This document shows positions 10,011 to 19,237 of a stretch of 64,000 nucleotides of DNA, piece by piece. Made by a program: the position numbers and the translations under genes. The notes beneath the pieces were generated by a model, which searched no databases, had not been told where the DNA came from, and saw only the letters and a program-made list of their open reading frames with translations. Position 1 is the stretch's first letter, and the number at the start of each line of letters is the position of its first letter. This DNA comes from Huiozyma naganishii CBS 8797 (lineage: Eukaryota > Ascomycota > Saccharomycetes > Saccharomycetales > Saccharomycetaceae): the NCBI RefSeq assembly GCF_000348985.1, contig NC_035923.1, positions 620,001-684,000 of the forward strand, given 5' to 3'.

Positions 10011-10244
10011 ATGAGCGGATATAAAATTCTTGGAAGAACATTTCAACCACAGACCTTAGCTATTGCAACTTTGCTAGGTGTGGGTTCAGTTGCTGTATTT
10101 TTTTCAAGGAAATCTCCGTCAGCAGCTGGGACGCATGGTGAACAACCTTCGAAGTCTAAGGTTGCAGATAGTGACACCGATATTGATGTTGAAAAACTAC
10201 TGAAGAACATAATCAATGAAGATTCAACCGAAAAGAAGGTGTGA
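10011..10244 (+). CDS. Small mitochondrial inner-membrane protein, ATP synthase subunit k / Mco10 family
   Basis: 77-residue protein. The N-terminal pattern YKILGRTFQPQTLAIATLL with one transmembrane helix (about 16-32, ending VGSVAVFFSR) and an acidic tail with DVEKLLKNIINE resemble the subunit k (Atp19)/Mco10 family, whose members associate with the F1Fo-ATP synthase dimer. It lies between the JIP4/YOR019W-type gene and DDL1, exactly where YOR020W-A (MCO10) lies in S. cerevisiae, so MCO10 orthology is favoured by position. HSP10 (YOR020C) and SFM1 (YOR021C), found nearby in S. cerevisiae, are absent here. Short length limits certainty. Confidence 0.75.
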   Translation: MSGYKILGRTFQPQTLAIATLLGVGSVAVFFSRKSPSAAGTHGEQPSKSKVADSDTDIDVEKLLKNIINEDSTEKKV

Positions 10245-10316
10245 GTACGGAGGGGTGCAGTTTTCCGGAAAAATTATTATGCATTGTTATGTATGTATGA
10301 ATATATATTCTTTATT

Positions 10317-12374
10317 TTAGGAATTTTCTTTCACAGTTTGCATTAAACCACCTTCAGTAAGCTCGAGATCAATTCTTTGATGGAGTGACCTTTTCGTTAG
10401 GAGTTCTCTTAAAATGAATCCCGCAATATCTGCATCTTCAAAATAAGATACATGAGATTTTATTGTTGCGATCATGTCCATTTCAAGCGCATTAGGAGTC
10501 ATTGAATAGTCAATGCGCCCTGAATAATTTAGTTGTGTCATTAGATTTACTAAGTCCGACGGCAGTTGAACATGTTTATTTTTTTTCCTTCCCCTTTCTT
10601 TCTGGTCGGCAGAGGGGGAAGGCATCCCATCGAGAATATTATTTCCCACTTCCAAAACCTTCGAAGTTATTCCATCAAAGGCATTCAAATGAGGTATGTA
10701 CGCCTGCTTATAATGTGACATTTCTGGGTCAACAAGGGGTTCCATCCTATATGCAACTGGATCACACTCATGGTATAAGTTGTACAAGTCGGTGCAGCTA
10801 GGATAAATTACCTTCCTTAAGGCTTTGGTAGCAGATGTTCTGGGGCCTATCTTGGTTCGTTGGACTAATTTCAATAGACCTACAGGGGACCCAATGCAAA
10901 AAAATTTGTTGGTATCAAAATTTAAATGATACCTTTTGGAGTTGGACAGAATATCAAACAAGATAACGCTCCCCAGAGAGTGACCGATTAAATGAATTTC
11001 TCCGTTGAATTCGGTATTCCGTTCTTTGAATAACTCGTAAACAGTATTCAGTTGTTTCGTAACTTCGTTCAGTATCTGTTTCCGGTAGAATGGCTCTTCA
11101 TAAAGAAGCACATCCACTGCAATGTCGCCTAGCATTCGGCGGAGCGGGAGAATACCGTTTACTGTTATATTCGAAAGGGTGGGTAAGTCAGGATCTTTAG
11201 TGTTCTTGTCTACTGGTTCCGTTTGAAACCCAATGGTATGTCTCCATGTTATGGGGAGGACCTGTACCTGGCAGTTTGTCTTCCAGTCGTCTGTGCAAGC
11301 ATTTTTATTTATCGTTTGAAGATCTTCAGATTCTTGGTAAATTTTCTTTATGTTGGATCGCAGCAAGTTCACAGTATGGGAAAAGTTGACATATTCGTAC
11401 TTCTTTCCCAAAGTTTGACCAATTCCATGGACACACAAAACCAAATGTTTCACTTTTCTTTTTGTGGAATGGGTGGGCGAGTTGTTCTGATCAACATAAT
11501 CAGAATCACTCTTTCTTTTTGATCGTTCCTCCTCTATTTTTTTTACTTCACTCTTATCCTCTGTAGTAGGAGCGGACCAGTAAGAGTGCAATAGATTAAA
11601 GAAGTCCCAATTTGCCCAGGATACGTTTGACTCCTGATTTCTTTTTGATGTTCCGCTTTCAGGCATTTTACTCGATAGTTGTTCTTTATTCTTACTGGTT
11701 TCTCTCTGCGATCCATTCTTTGTTTTAGTACCGGTCTTATCTTGATCGGTCGAATTTAGCTCCTGCCTCACAATCCGAACACCATTTATCGTTAAGTACT
11801 GAGCTAGGCCGGACTTCAGATATTTCATATGCAAGGTTCCGCCGTCCAAATCTTTCAAGATATATGCTTCCTTTGCGCTGGTAAACATTACATACTTACC
11901 ATCACTGAAAGGGCCGTGATCAAGCTTTTCCACGCTATCAATTTCATCAGTGTCCGAGGAAGCATCAATTTGTTTAGAGAGTCTTTCTATTTCAAGAGTA
12001 AATTTTTCAGGTAGCGGTGTCCCGTCGGAATAAAACCAAACGCCCCTTCTAACTTCGTAAGATGGACCTTCCCAATATACGGGTTTCAATTCCATCTTTT
12101 GTAAGTCCACTGCAAACAGTTCATCCTCACTTACTGCAACAGATGTGGGGATGTTGACTTTGTCTGTATTTTTCTGAGTGTATATCGTTTGTAACTTTAT
12201 GGAGTCCTGCGTGGTGAACTTTTTGAACTCTTTGGGCAATGTATCTGGTTTGTACTTCTTTTCATGAGGTTTTGTCAACGGGACATCTGTGGCATAATAC
12301 CAGTTTGTGGAAATAGTTCTCACAAACGCTATGACCCTTCGGGCTGTGGACGGTTTCGATATTGAGGTCAGCAT
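10317..12374 (-). CDS. DDL1: DDHD-domain phospholipase A1 Ddl1
   Basis: Mitochondrial phospholipase of the intracellular PA-PLA1/DDHD family; the S. cerevisiae protein (YOR022C, 715 residues) acts on cardiolipin and other phospholipids. This copy has 685 residues with a basic, Ser/Arg-rich start (TARRVIAFVRTISTNW) like a mitochondrial presequence. A WWE-like segment (PSYEVRRGVWFYSDG) is near 105-120. The lipase nucleophile elbow IGHSLGS is at about 462-469, preceded by LVLCVHGIGQ (about 314), and a DDHD-type C-terminal region includes YRMEPLVDPEMSHYKQAYIPHLN and ends in the helix following SHVSYFEDADIAGF. It is convergent with the MCO10-type gene (73 bp apart), as in YOR020W-A/YOR022C. Confidence 0.92.
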   Translation of the reverse strand: MLTSISKPSTARRVIAFVRTISTNWYYATDVPLTKPHEKKYKPDTLPKEFKKFTTQDSIKLQTIYTQKNTDKVNIPTSVAVSEDELFAVDLQKMELKPVYWEGPSYEVRRGVWFYSDGTPLPEKFTLEIERLSKQIDASSDTDEIDSVEKLDHGPFSDGKYVMFTSAKEAYILKDLDGGTLHMKYLKSGLAQYLTINGVRIVRQELNSTDQDKTGTKTKNGSQRETSKNKEQLSSKMPESGTSKRNQESNVSWANWDFFNLLHSYWSAPTTEDKSEVKKIEEERSKRKSDSDYVDQNNSPTHSTKRKVKHLVLCVHGIGQTLGKKYEYVNFSHTVNLLRSNIKKIYQESEDLQTINKNACTDDWKTNCQVQVLPITWRHTIGFQTEPVDKNTKDPDLPTLSNITVNGILPLRRMLGDIAVDVLLYEEPFYRKQILNEVTKQLNTVYELFKERNTEFNGEIHLIGHSLGSVILFDILSNSKRYHLNFDTNKFFCIGSPVGLLKLVQRTKIGPRTSATKALRKVIYPSCTDLYNLYHECDPVAYRMEPLVDPEMSHYKQAYIPHLNAFDGITSKVLEVGNNILDGMPSPSADQKERGRKKNKHVQLPSDLVNLMTQLNYSGRIDYSMTPNALEMDMIATIKSHVSYFEDADIAGFILRELLTKRSLHQRIDLELTEGGLMQTVKENS

Positions 12375-12594
12375 TTTCCGTCCTCTTAGTCCAACCTACA
12401 AAAGAAACCCCCGGGGTCTTTAATGCAGAAGCAGGCGCTTCCTGTGTAGAGTCACCGCGCACATAATAAGATACGTTAACGTTACAGTATTTTTTAATGT
12501 AGGGATACATGCATTCCACATACTACCTTTATGTACAATTGTATATTTCACGAGATGCAGCAGACGAACTTAGCGGGAGGGTAATAAGCTACCT

Positions 12595-14493
12595 TTACGC
12601 AAGATCTACGTCCGAACCACCACGTAGCTTCGATTTTGCGCGCAAGTTGTAGTATTTGGATCGTGGTTCTTGCCCAGGTTCTTCATCCTTCTCGTTCGTG
12701 GCTGCCGTGGGATTCTTAGGTGGCGATCTCAGTCGCCTCTTTATAGGTGGTTCCTCCTGATCCTTTTCTTCAGTTTTCCTTCTCCTCAAGTTCATTCTGG
12801 TTCCAACCGGTTGTATCACCACAGGCGATGACGAATGTCCCTCTGAATATGACGACGGACTAGCATGTGTACTGGTGGTGTCTACCGCAACCGACTCAGG
12901 GCTTGTTCCCGGTGACGAGGAGCTAGAAGTCTGGTAGTCGGAATCCACGTCCTTCCCTGAATAGTTCGTGTCGTTAAATTGGTCCTTCTGCTTCGAGATA
13001 GTCGCCTCAAACTCTCCCGATTCTTCTGACCCCTCCGACACCTCGGCCTCGCTTTCCTGTTGTAAGACAACGTCCAGATCTTTTTTAGCGTCATGGACCA
13101 TTTCTAACAGTTCACCGAAATCATCTTTTTTGTACAGTTTCTCCAGATGCGACGTCCCCTGTGGCTTCTTGTCCGTGGCTTTCTGAGCATTTACCTCTGC
13201 GTTTATATTCACAGCGCTAGATTTCCTTAGATACCTGAGCCCTTCCGACTTGTGATTCTTCACTGGAGGTAAAGCCACGTCGTAGGGTAAGTACTCGTGA
13301 CCGGGATCCAAATTTAAGTCTTTGAACTTTTGTAAAACCGCAGGATCCTGCTGTTCCGCTGACAGCAGCTGCTGGTTTTTCAATATGGCAAGAGGTTGGT
13401 TCCTATATGTAATTTGATGCTTTAGCCGGGTATGGTTTGTGATTCCCTGCGCAGAGGTGAAATCGTTCCTGCCGCACGTGGCGCACGTTATAATGACAAG
13501 GATACCGTCAAATCTCCTGAAAATTGGTTCATTAGCTGTTGTCTTCCCAACAACCCCGCTATTATTTGTCAAACAAGAGGACACGTACGTTCTTCTATGA
13601 TGCGAGTTCATCTGGTTAGGTTTGAACTCTTGTATGTGTTTCCCACTTGCTGAGGGTGCCTTGTGCGGAGATATTCGGCCAGACGAATCCTTTGACCGCA
13701 TGGTCCTTGAATTCAAAATAGGTGACTCCATCATCTGGGACATCGTTGCGTTATCCATAATATTGCCCTGACTCTTGCTCCTCGTATGGTAGTGGTGTTC
13801 AGGTGCCGATGAGCTTGTACTTATTAAGGATTGTTCGTTGAACGACACGTTGCGTCGATGCTCCTCTTGTAACCTCCTCTTTCTAGTACTTTCTAATTCA
13901 CGTATTCTGTAGCTAGAAATCTTGGTCATCAATTCGCTATCGTCATGTAAAGTTTCGATCAAAGAAAGTTGCGCGTCTACTCTTTTTATTTCCCTCTCTA
14001 AACTGCCTCTTTCCCTGTGGTTTATCAAAATACGTAAATTCAGTTTATCGAGCAGCTCATTCTTGGCTGTTTCGTACTTTAATCTTTCCACATCCTCGCT
14101 CTCCCTAAACGAACCTCCAAACCGTTGAGTGCCGCTACCCTCATGTATATTCGACATCGAGATCACATCAGTGTTTGTATGCAGCATGCCATTATCGTTA
14201 TAGTCCTCGTCAGACAACTCATGTGGTGATTTGGGAGTAGCCACCTGGTACGTTCGGGGCAAATTACTACTCTGACTGGACGTCACGTCCGGTTCGTTAC
14301 CATTTGGAAACGCCATTCCAAAACTTCTTACACCTGTCCTCTGCGATCCACCCCTTACAGACTCAATATCAGGCATTAACCTCGCTTCAGCTATTACTTC
14401 TTCCCTCATACACCCACTGCTGCTGGATCCAGTAGTGGCGACGATGGAACAATCTGTCATATCCATAGGCAGAAACGGGAAAACTGCGGGCAT
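12595..14493 (-). CDS. AHC1: ADA histone acetyltransferase complex component Ahc1
   Basis: 632 residues (566 in S. cerevisiae, YOR023C). Ahc1 is a subunit specific to the ADA HAT complex and is needed for its integrity. The recognisable core is a Cys2-His2-like motif at about residues 335-360 (TCATCGRNDFTSAQGITNHT) followed by HQITYRNQPLAIL. Coiled-coil segments lie at about 130-220 (ERLKYETAKNELLDKL, ERGSLEREIKRVDAQL). The C-terminal third is acidic and Ser-rich, then basic with RMNLRRRKTEEK and PPIKRRLRSPP. Immediately follows DDL1 on the same strand as in S. cerevisiae. The assignment rests on the finger region plus synteny. Confidence 0.85.
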   Translation of the reverse strand: MPAVFPFLPMDMTDCSIVATTGSSSSGCMREEVIAEARLMPDIESVRGGSQRTGVRSFGMAFPNGNEPDVTSSQSSNLPRTYQVATPKSPHELSDEDYNDNGMLHTNTDVISMSNIHEGSGTQRFGGSFRESEDVERLKYETAKNELLDKLNLRILINHRERGSLEREIKRVDAQLSLIETLHDDSELMTKISSYRIRELESTRKRRLQEEHRRNVSFNEQSLISTSSSAPEHHYHTRSKSQGNIMDNATMSQMMESPILNSRTMRSKDSSGRISPHKAPSASGKHIQEFKPNQMNSHHRRTYVSSCLTNNSGVVGKTTANEPIFRRFDGILVIITCATCGRNDFTSAQGITNHTRLKHQITYRNQPLAILKNQQLLSAEQQDPAVLQKFKDLNLDPGHEYLPYDVALPPVKNHKSEGLRYLRKSSAVNINAEVNAQKATDKKPQGTSHLEKLYKKDDFGELLEMVHDAKKDLDVVLQQESEAEVSEGSEESGEFEATISKQKDQFNDTNYSGKDVDSDYQTSSSSSPGTSPESVAVDTTSTHASPSSYSEGHSSSPVVIQPVGTRMNLRRRKTEEKDQEEPPIKRRLRSPPKNPTAATNEKDEEPGQEPRSKYYNLRAKSKLRGGSDVDLA

Positions 14494-15113
14494 TAAAGAA
14501 TTTTGATGCTGCCGTTTCGAAATTTCAAGAAACAGAGAAAAAAAGAAACGACGAGTAACGGCGTGACTTTCACACTAAGAAAGCACGTTATGGTAGCGCC
14601 GCGAGAATTCGTGGTGGGGAGGGATTTGTAGTGAGTGGAGGAGAGGCGCCGCAGGTTGGTGTTCCAGTTGGAGTGGGCCACAGTTGAGAGTAGCTGGCTG
14701 CTTGTTGTCGCGAAAGTGTTTCAAGCTGTTACGATGGAGGTTTTTTTTGATTGTCAGCTGAAAAACTTATAAACACCCTCACCGTGCTTGTGTTTGATCC
14801 AGTACGTCGGGTCGTTGCAAGTAGGCTGTGTGATGAGCCCCGTATTTCGAGGTGGTCATAATCCATGTTTATGGTGGGAGTGTTCGGCGACAATGGATAT
14901 CTTGGTTTTAGAGCTGAATATCACAAACTTTAATATTCTATTTCTTTAACTTTGTTTTTTGCATTCTGCTAGATAGCACCGGTAGATAAACTACAAAATA
15001 ATAAAACTAGAAAAACAAAGCGTTTTTATCAGACATCAATAAAAACAAGGGCAATTATAATCTAAGATGGTCTGTATCCTTCATTCATGGGGTTACTCCC
15101 GCCTCAAAGGGCT
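14494..15113. other. AHC1 promoter / downstream of the SPO13-position gene
   Basis: 620 bp with GC-richer DNA near 14590-14720 and AT-rich DNA beyond 14930. No convincing ORF or RNA gene. Confidence 0.7.
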
Positions 15114-16286
15114 CTAATCACTTCCTTGATAAGTAGCGTCACCACCACTAGAACTGTATGTGATGGTATCGTCGTCGTTTGCCTCAGAACCCTTCGATAT
15201 ATCCTCTTGAACGTACAAATTGATTGATGGTGGGTAAGGTCCTGGCAAAAACTCCTTGTTATATCGGGCAAAATCATTATCAGGGTAGGCTGGAGGTGAA
15301 ATACTGTTTAGGTTCACAGAAAAAGAAGGACCACCTGAATATATCTTGTTACCGGGTTGCCCTGTAGGTTGAATTCTTTTCTGTTTTTTGTCATGCAATT
15401 CTACTCTATTCAGCAACGGGGAGACGTTTGTTGGGAAATTCATATAGCTGGTTCCAAACACTTGTCCAAAACTGGGTAATTGTTCAGCATTACTTCTTCC
15501 AACTTGGTTACCGTTGAAACTTGCATTTTTATTACTCGACTCCAGTACGTACCCAGGGTAATTGGAAAATCCTCGGAATTGACCACCAGGAGGGGATTTG
15601 TCGTTATACGCCCCAAATAACGGAGAATATTGATCTCCGCAAACACTAAAGAAATTGAATGGTGTATTGCAGTCGAAAGTTAGTTTTTCACTCTTCGAAT
15701 TCTCTAACGGTGTCGAGGTTGATTCTGGTGGGTGCTCAAAATCTTTTAAACATAACGAGCGGTCTCGAATTGGTATAACTTTGTTAGAGCCTGTTGTGAA
15801 GTTTTGGCTTTTGATTGGCTGAACCTCCTCCTTTAGTTGTCTGCCATTGTTGAAACTAACATTCTCATTCCCCTTATCTAAATTAAACCTTTCCTTGCTC
15901 AGCTTGATGTTCCCGAACCTCCGGCCATTATTCGAATCAGATAAAGTTATTTGACAGTTGTTATTGGGAAGAATATCACCACTGTATGGCTGTAGTCCTC
16001 TAATACTACCAGGTGCCCAGGAATACTTCTTAGGATTTTCCGGTGATTTCGTCAGCAGGACGTCATAATCATACTTAGCGTTCTCGACACTCTTCACAGC
16101 AGCAGGCTCTTTATTAAACTCTGCCACTTTTTTTTTCTTGGATTTGGTGCTCTTTGCTTGGGGTTTACTACCGTCAATATCCCCAGGTGGGATCTGAACC
16201 AAATTTGTAACTAGAGGTTGTAGTGGCTTTTTGCCTTTCACTACTTTGAACACTTTCCCTTGTTTTGATCTTGCATTAGTACCCAT
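15114..16286 (-). CDS. Disordered protein of unknown function in the SPO13 position
   Basis: 390 residues that I do not recognise by sequence. It is mostly low-complexity: basic N-terminus (KGKKPLQPL, KSTKSKKKK), Asn/Ser/Pro-rich middle and acidic C-terminus (SEANDDDTITYSS). Motifs seen are YSWAPGS (89-95) and an S-T-P (191-193), the latter a polo-box consensus. It is divergent from ARD1, and in S. cerevisiae the gene divergent from ARD1 (YHR013C) is SPO13 (YHR014W), a poorly conserved meiosis-specific Cdc5 partner. A URS1-like site lies 80 bp upstream, as expected for an Ume6-repressed early meiotic gene. SPO13 is therefore a reasonable hypothesis, not a demonstrated identity. Confidence 0.7.
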   Translation of the reverse strand: MGTNARSKQGKVFKVVKGKKPLQPLVTNLVQIPPGDIDGSKPQAKSTKSKKKKVAEFNKEPAAVKSVENAKYDYDVLLTKSPENPKKYSWAPGSIRGLQPYSGDILPNNNCQITLSDSNNGRRFGNIKLSKERFNLDKGNENVSFNNGRQLKEEVQPIKSQNFTTGSNKVIPIRDRSLCLKDFEHPPESTSTPLENSKSEKLTFDCNTPFNFFSVCGDQYSPLFGAYNDKSPPGGQFRGFSNYPGYVLESSNKNASFNGNQVGRSNAEQLPSFGQVFGTSYMNFPTNVSPLLNRVELHDKKQKRIQPTGQPGNKIYSGGPSFSVNLNSISPPAYPDNDFARYNKEFLPGPYPPSINLYVQEDISKGSEANDDDTITYSSSGGDATYQGSD

Positions 16287-16905
16287 TTTGCTTTGTAGCT
16301 GTTGTACAAGACCGACACCTGTCGTTTTTTCTTGTATCGATCACTAAATGTTCCCACAGAAGTTCTCGGCGGCAAGATTTCATTATTGTTTTTTCCTTGC
16401 GCTTTTAGATTATTGTGAAGTTTGATACAGAATAGAACAAAGCAGTATACAAACAGACTATGACACTACCTTCAAATATGAGGGGTAAGAGGACAGTTTA
16501 TCGCTTGTTGCAAAATACAACTGTGAACACCAAGAAACACAATTACAAAGATATTCATTACTGATGATTTATGTAAAAGGAACATAAATAAAGCTACTCT
16601 CTTATGTCATAGTTTAAAACTATCAAATAAATGACCAGCCCAATCCTGAGATTGAATTTCTGTTAAGGCCTGAAAGACATTCTACTTAATACTCCGTCAT
16701 CTTTCAAGATTGTCCGCTATATCAGTACAACTAAATTCTGCGATTTACTTAAGGTGAAAAAAAATTGTTAAAAAAAGTAGTGAAAAAAGAGTCGGTTTCT
16801 CTTCAAGTGTTACCTTCGTCAGTTGCAAAGGTGTTTGCTCAATTAAACAGACACAGGTCAATTCACTAATTTACAGGGACCAAGTGACTATATAAACACT
16901 TTGAA
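16287..16905. other. Divergent promoter, SPO13-position gene / ARD1
   Basis: 619 bp. Contains the URS1-like site near the left gene and A-rich tracts at 16755-16790 nearer ARD1, typical of a nucleosome-depleted promoter. A weak C/D snoRNA-like arrangement at 16553-16657 was considered and not accepted. Confidence 0.75.
16366..16375. promoter_or_regulatory. URS1-like (Ume6) site
   Basis: TCGGCGGCAA matches 8 of 10 positions of the reverse-complemented URS1 consensus (TCGGCGGCTA), with the GGCGGC core intact. It sits 80 bp upstream of the ATG of the SPO13-position gene. URS1 is bound by Ume6 and marks early meiotic genes. Confidence 0.55.
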
Positions 16906-17628
16906 ATGCCTGTTACCATAAGAAGGGCAACCATTAATGACATCATTTGCATGCAAAATGCCAATCTGCACAACTTACCAGAAAATTATATGATTAAATA
17001 CTACATGTACCACGTCCTGTCGTGGCCGGAGGCATCCTTTGTCGCTACGTCCACATCCAATGTGTTTGATGATGAAGATACTACCGGACAAGGGGGTGCT
17101 GGAAACGAGGAGGATTGCTTGATGTTCAACGATCCAATCAGTGGGAATTCAATCAAGCTGGACCCAACATACGTCAATCCAGGCGAAAAGTTGGTAGGGT
17201 ACGTTCTTGTGAAAATGAATGACGACCCAGATCAGCAAAACGAAGAACCTAATGGCCATGTCACTTCTCTAAGTGTAATGAGAACGTATAGAAGAATGGG
17301 TATAGCTGAAAAGTTGATGAGACAGGCACTATTTGCGCTAAGGGAAGTACACGACGCTAAATACGTCTCGTTGCACGTTAGACAGTCCAATAGAGCCGCT
17401 CTGCATTTGTACAGAGATACGCTAGAGTTTGAGGTCTTGAGCATCGAGAAAAGCTACTATCAGGACGGCGAAGATGCGTATGCCATGAAGAAAGTATTGA
17501 AGCTTGACGAGCTACAGATTAGCAATTTCACGCATCGGGGTTCCAGCGAGGAAAAGGTTGAGGATGATTTAACTAGCGACCTTCTGGAAGATATCGTCAA
17601 AAATGGTATTGACAACATTGCTGTCTAG
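16906..17628 (+). CDS. ARD1: NatA N-terminal acetyltransferase catalytic subunit Ard1
   Basis: Catalytic subunit of ribosome-associated NatA, which acetylates Ser, Ala, Thr and Gly N-termini after Met removal, with Nat1 and Nat5. 240 residues, close to 238 in S. cerevisiae. The N-terminus [20 protein letters not shown] and [11 protein letters not shown] are nearly invariant in the family. The GNAT acetyl-CoA loop [10 protein letters not shown] is at about 127-136, followed by [19 protein letters not shown] and the [14 protein letters not shown] signature. A fungal-type acidic insert (about 50-85) lies between beta strands, and the tail is acidic. Divergent from the SPO13-position gene and convergent with VPS29, as in YHR012-YHR014. 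Confidence 0.98.
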   Translation: MPVTIRRATINDIICMQNANLHNLPENYMIKYYMYHVLSWPEASFVATSTSNVFDDEDTTGQGGAGNEEDCLMFNDPISGNSIKLDPTYVNPGEKLVGYVLVKMNDDPDQQNEEPNGHVTSLSVMRTYRRMGIAEKLMRQALFALREVHDAKYVSLHVRQSNRAALHLYRDTLEFEVLSIEKSYYQDGEDAYAMKKVLKLDELQISNFTHRGSSEEKVEDDLTSDLLEDIVKNGIDNIAV

Positions 17629-18107
17629 TATAACAGTGCATGTCTGTTCGTGTATAGTGAAGCGTACATAAACAGACAATCAAAAAATATATCACAATAA
17701 CTACATTAAAGATTCAAATGTGGGTGAGCAAGTTGCAAGATACAGGGTCTGCGGGACATCTACAAACAGAGAACGTTCTTTTTCCATTTTCTTTAAGGTC
17801 AGAGGTAGTAAAAATTAGGTAGCTAGAGTTTTTCCACACCGACACTAAAAGTGTCTCGAGCCAAATGCACTCATACTCATCATAAAAAAAAGGAAAGAAC
17901 TTCCTTGGTGTGTTTCGGAAGGTAACAGCAAAAGAACCTAGCTACACGTCAAAACTCTCAATGTTAACCTCCATCTCTTTATATAATTTTCAAATACAGA
18001 GAAAAAATGGTGAGATGCATTTGAATCATTTTGTACGCTCAGTGATAATTATGTTAGGGTTTGGGTTTCTCTCATATAAGTGCATCGTTGTTCTAGTAAG
18101 CGCTATT
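17629..18107. other. Convergent 3' region ARD1 / VPS29
   Basis: 479 bp between two stop codons. No ORF that looks coding; AT-rich segments likely provide polyadenylation signals for both genes. Rather long for a tail-to-tail gap. Confidence 0.7.
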
Positions 18108-19023
18108 CTATACAACATCCTCCTTCCGGTACACTATTTTATCGACCTTCACGTCATTGTCGATATATATGTAGATATACAAGGTGCAAGTGCTTCCTTG
18201 TATATCCAAAAGACAGAAGCTCGGCGAATTGGATCCCGTTATGGCTGATTCTGGAATATCTATATCTTCCTCCTTAACACTTTCGGTATCTTCTTTTGTT
18301 TCGCTCTCTGCTTCGTTATCCTTTACAGTCTTTTCAGTGTTTCCCACCTTCTCATCAGACACCTGACTTTCTTCTTCAGCCTTCTTGTCGGGTTCGTCGT
18401 TGATCTTTTTCGAAGGCTCAGATTCCACGACCCCTGGGTTGATCACAACTGGCCAGTCTGAATTGAAGGCTCCGGTACAACTGCCAGGGTTAACAAAGAA
18501 TTTGCCGCTCAAAGTGTATGCCTCTACATTATGAGTGCCTCCCCACAACATAATATCAACATCTAGCTGTCTTGCAAGTGCCAAAAGTGAGAGGGGATCA
18601 TTCTTTGGGACCACACTGTAGCCGCTACAACAACCGATCTTAAAGTCTCCCATCGATATTACAGAGTTGATGGGCATTTCAGCTTCCGACTCTGATGCTT
18701 GGTTTGTGGCTTGTCCATTCTCGCCAATAGACAAATTGGGCTCGTCTAAAGCACCCTTCACTTTCGTCATGTTGGGGGAGAGTCCCTGGAGAAAGTTCAT
18801 AAACTCCACCGATCGCGTACTATTACCAAGCACCGCTATTTGGGTTATTTTTCCCGGCACACTCAGCAGTTTTTTGAACTTGTTTGGTATATCCTGTTGC
18901 AGTAGAGTAAGGGTTGTTAGTAAAGTTGATAATTGTTCAGGAGGTCCCGGGAGTTGAAGGGTTCCATGTACATACAGTTGCACGATCTGGTATATACGCA
19001 TCACCAAGCACTAACAGCAGCAT
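18108..19023 (-). CDS. VPS29: Retromer subunit Vps29 (two exons)
   Basis: Endosome-to-Golgi retromer component with a metallophosphoesterase fold that contacts Vps35. Joined exons 18976-19023 and 18108-18893 give 277 residues (282 in S. cerevisiae). Exon 1 encodes MLLLVLGDAYIPDRAT and exon 2 resumes DIPNKFKKLLSVPGK, so the junction reproduces the family sequence. Fold motifs present: VLGN, GCCSGYSVVPKNDPLSLLAL, WGGTHNVEAY, FVNPGSCTGAF, then an acidic Glu/Lys/Asp insertion (about 190-245) and the closing SFCLLDIQGSTCTLYIY. The residue equivalent to His10 of animal Vps29 is Tyr here (GDAY), which should weaken metal binding. Start chosen at 19023 because the in-frame ORF start downstream lies in the intron. 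Confidence 0.95.
18894..18975 (-). other. VPS29 spliceosomal intron
   Basis: 82-nt intron. GTATGT 5' site begins at 18975, TACTAAC branch site occupies 18922-18916, and the 3' site is CAG ending at 18894. Phase 0. S. cerevisiae VPS29 also has a single intron near the start codon. Confidence 0.95.
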
Positions 19024-19237
19024 TTCTGGCGCACGTTTGTACTTCTTCCAGTGAAACGTTTATGCTCAAAGTTTATACATGGTGCTGCTATAGTTTTCGA
19101 ATTACAATCTAAAGATCGTGTTTTTTATTTATGTATTGCAATGCACTTGTCGATTTTGTAATGAGTACGGACGCATATCAATTGCTATTTACAGTTGGAA
19201 TATTCAATTATTCATGAGCCAAGTCGGCATTGTTCAG

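Noticed and set aside
16553..16657. C/D snoRNA-like arrangement (terminal ATTCA/TGAAT, TGATGAT, CTGA)
   Set aside because: The C box lacks the purine, the stem is only 5 bp, and I could not place a guide sequence on rRNA.
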